DNA of 64,000 bases from a virus. Where the stretch lies: positions 25,415 to 89,414 of IMG/VR virus record IMGVR_UViG_3300037148_000025; one strand, written 5' to 3'. This document shows, in pieces, positions 60,584-64,000 of the stretch. Position 1 is the stretch's first letter; every line of letters starts with the position of its first letter. The position numbers and the translations under genes are program-made. The notes beneath the pieces were generated by a model, which saw only the letters and a program-made list of their open reading frames with translations, was not told the DNA's origin and made no database searches.

Positions 60584-60632
60584 TGTTTTTCTCCTCTCAA
60601 TTACTCTACCAAATCTTTGTTAGTTTGTCAAG
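60283..60632 (-). repeat. Direct repeat arm A (about 350 bp)
   Basis: By eye identical, base for base, to 62720-63069. Covers the N-terminal coding part, the start, the leader and the promoter of LRR copy 1. Recombination between the arms would remove about 2.4 kb. Confidence 0.85.
60603..60631 (-). promoter_or_regulatory. Sigma70-type promoter of LRR copy 1
   Basis: Minus strand TTGACA (60631-60626), 17-base spacer, TAGAGT (60608-60603), just before GAGAGGAG and the ATG at 60583. Confidence 0.75.
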
Positions 60633-60724
60633 TAAAAAATGAAAAATAACTCAATCTCTCGGCCCTTGTAGAATGCCTTGTAGCCATAGGTGTGTCCCTG
60701 ATTAGTTACCAGTATCTCAGTCAT
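60620..60724 (-). CDS. Tiny conserved phage protein (34 residues)
   Basis: A 34-residue frame starting MTEILVTNQGHTYGYKAFYKGREI, a pattern I associate with tiny phage genes. GGAGAGCG sits upstream and the start overlaps the previous stop. It runs into the promoter of the next gene. Function unknown. Confidence 0.55.
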   Translation of the reverse strand: MTEILVTNQGHTYGYKAFYKGREIELFFIFYLTN

Positions 60725-60935
60725 GGCGCTCTCCAAATGACTTGATCTCATACTCCCGGCAATAGCATACTCCGTCTTCTACAGCAGCCGGATCATTAGT
60801 AAAGACAGTGTAGATTGCTTTGTTAGCTGAGTCATAACGAACGCTCTTGATAGTTCCCAGTACATCGATACTAAAAATGATTACTCGATCACCGGGCAAA
60901 AACGTTGTTGACTTGTCCACTAATGTTTGTGTCAT
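60717..60935 (-). CDS. Small beta-rich hypothetical protein
   Basis: 72 residues. FLPGDRVIIFSIDVLGTIKSV looks like an SH3-like beta barrel. Start coupled to the upstream stop. Function unknown. Confidence 0.6.
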   Translation of the reverse strand: MTQTLVDKSTTFLPGDRVIIFSIDVLGTIKSVRYDSANKAIYTVFTNDPAAVEDGVCYCREYEIKSFGERHD

Positions 60936-61264
60936 TACTCTACCTCCACATATTCATCGCACAGTGTGAGTACCGCATCATAGCCCCTAGACTGTGCAGC
61001 CTTGTGCATGAACTCTTTGGCCCGTGAAGGTAAACCGGCTTGCTTAAGCGTACGGTTTACACGAGCAATGATAGAGAACACGTTGCCATCTTCGCCCACT
61101 AGCTTACAGGGCGGTTTCTCCCCGGCAATGCGCCTTCTTGCTAACTCTTTCCCAAGAACTTCTATGGCCCGTGTGTCTTCTCGGTCCATAGCATTCGCGT
61201 ATTCTCCAGACAGACGGTCCTCAGACCATGTGTCTATGTAAATGTAATAGCTCAAATCCGTCAT
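60935..61264 (-). CDS. Hypothetical phage protein
   Basis: 109 residues. LARRRIAGEKPPCKLVGEDGNVFSI, then ARVNRTLKQAGLPSRAKEF and YDAVLTLCDEYVEV is a common phage protein pattern. An AAGTACCAA block lies in its leader near 61280. Function unknown. Confidence 0.65.
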   Translation of the reverse strand: MTDLSYYIYIDTWSEDRLSGEYANAMDREDTRAIEVLGKELARRRIAGEKPPCKLVGEDGNVFSIIARVNRTLKQAGLPSRAKEFMHKAAQSRGYDAVLTLCDEYVEVE

Positions 61265-61309
61265 TCTCTGCCTCTTTCAAGTACCAAAACGGTTATAGAG
61301 ATTGTTTTA

Positions 61310-61495
61310 CTACGTTGCTGGATATTTCGGCGCTTCGATTGCTTCCAAGTCGGCCAAATATGCCTTAGCACTGGCAATGCGATTGGAAAGTTTAAGACGC
61401 TTGGTGTAGTTTGTTTCGGTTGATAGTGTATTGGTGTCCCGTGCGATTTCTGCACGGAAAAAGTCGGGCGTGTATGCCGGTAATCCAATGTTCAT
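61310..61495 (-). CDS. Small hypothetical protein
   Basis: 61 residues, AGAGGACAAA upstream of the ATG. Helical end (SNRIASAKAYLADLEAIEA). Function unknown. Confidence 0.55.
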   Translation of the reverse strand: MNIGLPAYTPDFFRAEIARDTNTLSTETNYTKRLKLSNRIASAKAYLADLEAIEAPKYPAT

Positions 61496-61551
61496 TTTGT
61501 CCTCTCAGTTCTTGGTAAAATGTTGTGGAGACTTTCAGTCTCGTTGCTGCG

Positions 61552-61800
61552 TTAGATGAAAAGAGTGTCAGCGTGGAAGTGAAGGATTAAAATTGATTCT
61601 TGCTTGTTTGCAACCTTGACCTCTTGTGCAATTGTCTCAACTACTTCGGGACCAACGTTCACAAGGTCGATTGCAAGGCTGTCTTCCCACTCTCCCTTGT
61701 ACATTCCGGAACCATACGTCAAGGTTGCTCCCATAACGTGACGTGCAAGAATAGCTTCAATCGAATCACGGTTTACATCTTCGGTTAGAATTCTGTACAT
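61552..61800 (-). CDS. Small hypothetical phage protein
   Basis: 82 residues from the ATG at 61800 (GGAGAAAAG upstream). MYRILTEDVNRDSIEAIL, then GMYKGEWEDSLAIDLV resembles phage proteins of nucleoside or early modules, not firmly placed. Confidence 0.6.
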   Translation of the reverse strand: MYRILTEDVNRDSIEAILARHVMGATLTYGSGMYKGEWEDSLAIDLVNVGPEVVETIAQEVKVANKQESILILHFHADTLFI

Positions 61801-61836
61801 CTTTTCTCCAATCAGAAAGCTTACTTGCTCTCCCAT

Positions 61837-61966
61837 AGCCGCTCCTAGATGTGTTTAAGTAACGCTGCATTGGAATTCAATCCGTCTTTAGGCGTCACCG
61901 CATTACCATTAGAGCGGCTATGGCAGAGCACGTGTGTCTTACTCTGCCAGTTGTCTTACTTCTCCG
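61837..61966 (-). promoter_or_regulatory. Structured non-coding segment
   Basis: A 7-bp hairpin GGCAGAG (61922-61928) with CTCTGCC (61942-61948), and a larger inverted pair (GCCGCTC near 61840 with GAGCGGC near 61912). The string TATGGCAGAG is shared with the minus strand of the 58687-58832 leader. No gene with a good start signal. Confidence 0.4.
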
Positions 61967-62218
61967 TTAGGTTACAAAGAACCGTGTAGGCTTAGTTTCA
62001 GACTTTTCAGCCGTCTTCGCTTCGGCCTGTTCGATGTTATACTCGGCCTGTGCCATCTGGTCAAGTACCTCAGCGTTTGCGGACAATGCTTCTTTAGCAT
62101 CTTCCAGAGAATTCGTGTATATGCCAGCTTCTAGCATGTCCTCTTCTAGCTTAGTGACTGCCAGAAGTGTAATCTGTGCGAGTATTGCTAGCATCCCCAG
62201 TTGTCCAGAACGTTTCAT
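61967..62218 (-). CDS. Small helical hypothetical protein
   Basis: 83 residues, AAAGGAGAGATC upstream. Hydrophobic start (LGMLAILAQITLLAV) then Glu/Ala-rich coiled coil; may be membrane-anchored. Function unknown. Confidence 0.6.
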   Translation of the reverse strand: MKRSGQLGMLAILAQITLLAVTKLEEDMLEAGIYTNSLEDAKEALSANAEVLDQMAQAEYNIEQAEAKTAEKSETKPTRFFVT

Positions 62219-62318
62219 GATCTCTCCTTTTCGGTTTGTACTGCGTTAACTTTTCCTTACATTCAAAGTGTCTCACACTTTGTAAAACTTGTCAAGTTTG
62301 TTTCCTTGCCATTGACTA

Positions 62319-63020
62319 CTACCTCTTCCAACCATACAGGTTACCGCCAACCTTCAAACCCTTCGGGAGTGCCTTGAGGCCCGTGCAACCGTTGAGAGAC
62401 AGGCCACCGCTAACCTTCAAACCATCCGGGAGTGCCTTGAGGCCCGTGCAACCGTCGAGAAGCAGGTCACCGCCAACCTTCAAATCATCCGGGAGTGTCT
62501 TGAGGCCCGTGCAACCGTCGAGAGACAGGCTACCGCCAACCTTCAAAACATCCGGGAGTGTCTTGAGGCCCGTGCAACCGTCGAGACACAGGTAACCGCC
62601 AACCTTCAAACCATCCGGGAGTGCCTTGAGGCCCGTGCAACCGTCGAGATACAGGTAACCGCCAACCTTCAAACCATTCGGGAGTTCCTTGAGGCCCGTG
62701 CAACCGTTTAGATACAGGCTACCGCCAACCTTCAAACCCCTTTTGAACCGTTCCTGTAACGCCTCTCTAGTACGGGTTTCGCACGTTACCGCATCAAACC
62801 AACCCGGCATTATATCCTGATCGACTTTGTATTGCCAAGACGCAAAGTCCATCAAATCGGTTACGTTTTTTGTAGGCGATACTTCCACTCGAAGAACATT
62901 GGGACCGGCTACACCGTCTGCGTGAAGTGAATTCTCACTGATGATGTCCTCGTGAGAATCACTCTCGTCGCACCAAAAAATCGAATCTTTCGTTAGTACA
63001 AAGCTTGCGAAGTTGCACAT
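62319..63020 (-). CDS. Leucine-rich-repeat protein, copy 2 (6 repeats)
   Basis: 233 residues. The N-terminal domain is identical to copy 1 up to the first repeat, then six full 21-residue LRR units and a partial one ending NLYGWKR. The repeat order and the exposed residues differ from copy 1, and the flanking 3' bases (GTTTCCTTGCCATTGACTAC) are also shared. Function as for copy 1. Confidence 0.75.
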   Translation of the reverse strand: MCNFASFVLTKDSIFWCDESDSHEDIISENSLHADGVAGPNVLRVEVSPTKNVTDLMDFASWQYKVDQDIMPGWFDAVTCETRTREALQERFKRGLKVGGSLYLNGCTGLKELPNGLKVGGYLYLDGCTGLKALPDGLKVGGYLCLDGCTGLKTLPDVLKVGGSLSLDGCTGLKTLPDDLKVGGDLLLDGCTGLKALPDGLKVSGGLSLNGCTGLKALPKGLKVGGNLYGWKR

Positions 63021-63069
63021 TGTTTTTCTCCTCTCAATTACTCTACCAAATCTTTGTTAGTTTGTCAAG
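62720..63069 (-). repeat. Direct repeat arm B (about 350 bp)
   Basis: Matches 60283-60632 by eye without a difference. Covers the N-terminal part, leader and promoter of LRR copy 2. Confidence 0.85.
63040..63068 (-). promoter_or_regulatory. Sigma70-type promoter of LRR copy 2
   Basis: Minus strand TTGACA (63068-63063), 17-base spacer, TAGAGT (63045-63040); same sequence as the copy 1 promoter. Confidence 0.75.
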
Positions 63070-63080
63070 CACTTTTTTGA

Positions 63081-63584
63081 TTATTCTTCAACAATTTTTT
63101 CGTCGTCGAATTCATCAAGTGGGCCATTATACAGAATTGCGTTTGAAGCGTCCGGGGCGTTGTCATAATTTTGTGCCTCGATTTTAAGAAAGAGTGTCCC
63201 TGCGCTCATGTAAAGACGGTAGATATATTCTTGTCCAGCATCTTTTGTCCGTGGAGAATAAAGGTAAATGCCGTTCAAACCGTCTTTAAGACCTTTTACA
63301 AGAGTTGCTGCCAAACAATTGATACCATTAGCAACCCGTTTTGTCTCGAAGGGGTGATCTGGATGATTCGGTTTATCATTCAAAAGATGTGCGTAAGATT
63401 CTCGCCCACATTTTGCACAGACCGCATCGTCGCCGGAAAAACCGTTTGTAATCTTGTAACCTTTGAGCAGGTTAAACAAATCCCTGCCCATACCGGAAGG
63501 GTAGCCATCAAACTGTCTGTACAAACACAGAAAAGGTGCGGCTTTCTCAGTTTCACTTACATAAACTAGACTACGTGTTCCCAT
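63081..63584 (-). CDS. Conserved phage protein (MGTRSL family)
   Basis: 167 residues. MGTRSLVYVSETEKAAPF, then CLYRQFDGYPSGMGRDLFNLL is a strongly recurring pattern in phages of many hosts; a CAKCG site follows near residue 56. It is the first gene of the leftward arm and has its own promoter, so likely an early protein. Biochemical role unknown. Confidence 0.75.
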   Translation of the reverse strand: MGTRSLVYVSETEKAAPFLCLYRQFDGYPSGMGRDLFNLLKGYKITNGFSGDDAVCAKCGRESYAHLLNDKPNHPDHPFETKRVANGINCLAATLVKGLKDGLNGIYLYSPRTKDAGQEYIYRLYMSAGTLFLKIEAQNYDNAPDASNAILYNGPLDEFDDEKIVEE

Positions 63585-63625
63585 GATTTTTCTCCTCTGT
63601 TGGATTAATTTTTCCTTACATTGTT

Positions 63626-63653
63626 AGAGTAGCACGGTTATAGAATCTGTCAA
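63626..63653 (-). promoter_or_regulatory. Early promoter of the leftward arm
   Basis: Minus strand TTGACA (63653-63648), 16-base spacer ending CGTGC, TACTCT (63631-63626). Confidence 0.7.
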
Positions 63654-63862
63654 GCACTATTTTCAATTTCCCTCTTTGTGGAAATGTGTAAAACTTTTAA
63701 TCTTCTAAAACTGTATCTTACAAGTACCAAGACAATTCTCTATAAACTATTACTGACACTTTGAAACCATTAAGTACCAAGAGAGTTGCTTATAGGAAGT
63801 TACTGATCTTGAGAGTATACCGGTGCGGCTCCGTATGGGGTTGATCTGAGGGTGTATCTATG
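63654..63862. other. Non-coding right-end region with 50-bp spaced repeats
   Basis: No gene in either direction. Imperfect direct repeats start at 63722 and 63772 (AAGTACCAAGA ... TTACTGA, spaced 50). The AAGTACCAA block also occurs near 55107, 58722 and 61280. Probably a control region or replication-related site. Confidence 0.5.
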
Positions 63863-64000
63863 CCGGACGCGCTACAGGCTAACGTCGTGCCTTGCCCATG
63901 ATGGTTTACCACCATCCACGGTCCCGGACGCGCTACAGGCTAACGTCGTGCCTTGCCCATGATGGTTTACCACCATCCACGGTCCCGGACGCGCTACAGG
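63863..64000. repeat. 61-bp tandem repeat running off the window
   Basis: Two identical full units (63863-63923, 63924-63984) and 16 bases of a third. Each unit is GC-rich and holds a hairpin GATGGT-TTACC-ACCATC and the block CGGACGCGCTACAGG. No reading frame is kept through units (61 is not a multiple of 3). Candidate terminal, origin or regulatory iteron. Confidence 0.9.

Overview
The window is most of the genome of a lytic-looking, short-tailed (podovirus-type) dsDNA phage. The supporting genes are a portal C-terminus, scaffold, capsid, decoration protein, a large tail-nozzle-like protein, fibres, and internal virion (ejection) proteins including one with a lytic transglycosylase domain. 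No long-tail genes (tape measure, sheath) are visible. Terminase, most of the portal and the DNA polymerase are not here and presumably lie outside the window. The host is not shown directly. A phage gene encoding a PEP-CTERM protein, together with a cobalamin-dependent ribonucleotide reductase and Gram-negative peptidoglycan enzymes, fits a diderm host that carries an exosortase, for example an acidobacterium. That host assignment is inference.

Layout: 1-37.6 kb is read rightwards and 37.66-63.6 kb leftwards. The two arms converge on one strong bidirectional terminator. The right-reading arm runs portal, scaffold, GNAT, capsid gene, decoration, neck/tail, fibres (about 17-22.3 kb), ejection proteins (22.8-30.3 kb), lysis and membrane genes, a metallophosphoesterase, small genes, a promoter with four tRNAs (Ala, Gln, Thr, Trp), a Tlde1-like peptidoglycan enzyme and a class II ribonucleotide reductase. 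The left-reading arm, from the right end inwards, starts with many small early-type genes and two copies of a leucine-rich-repeat gene. It continues with a small tyrosine recombinase, phosphoribosyltransferase, PD-(D/E)XK nuclease, SSB-like protein, two RNA ligases, a deoxyribosyltransferase-like gene, HNH nuclease, SF2 helicase, primase-helicase, protein-kinase-like gene, endonuclease VII and RecA. It ends with small genes, MazG and a secreted cassette (PEP-CTERM protein, low-complexity secreted protein, L,D-transpeptidase). Consensus sigma70-like promoters with a 17-base spacer recur through this arm.

The most striking locus is the major capsid gene (2955-5236). It is split into three exons by two related group I introns whose core helices can be drawn from the sequence. 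Intron 2 carries a two-motif LAGLIDADG endonuclease whose first half lies in loop L6 and second half in loop L8, so the inter-domain linker also encodes ribozyme core strands. Both introns appear to end in A instead of the near-universal terminal G. Other notable points are modules shared among virion proteins, a hypervariable duplicated repeat gene, a 61-bp tandem repeat at the right edge, and a PEP-CTERM cargo gene.
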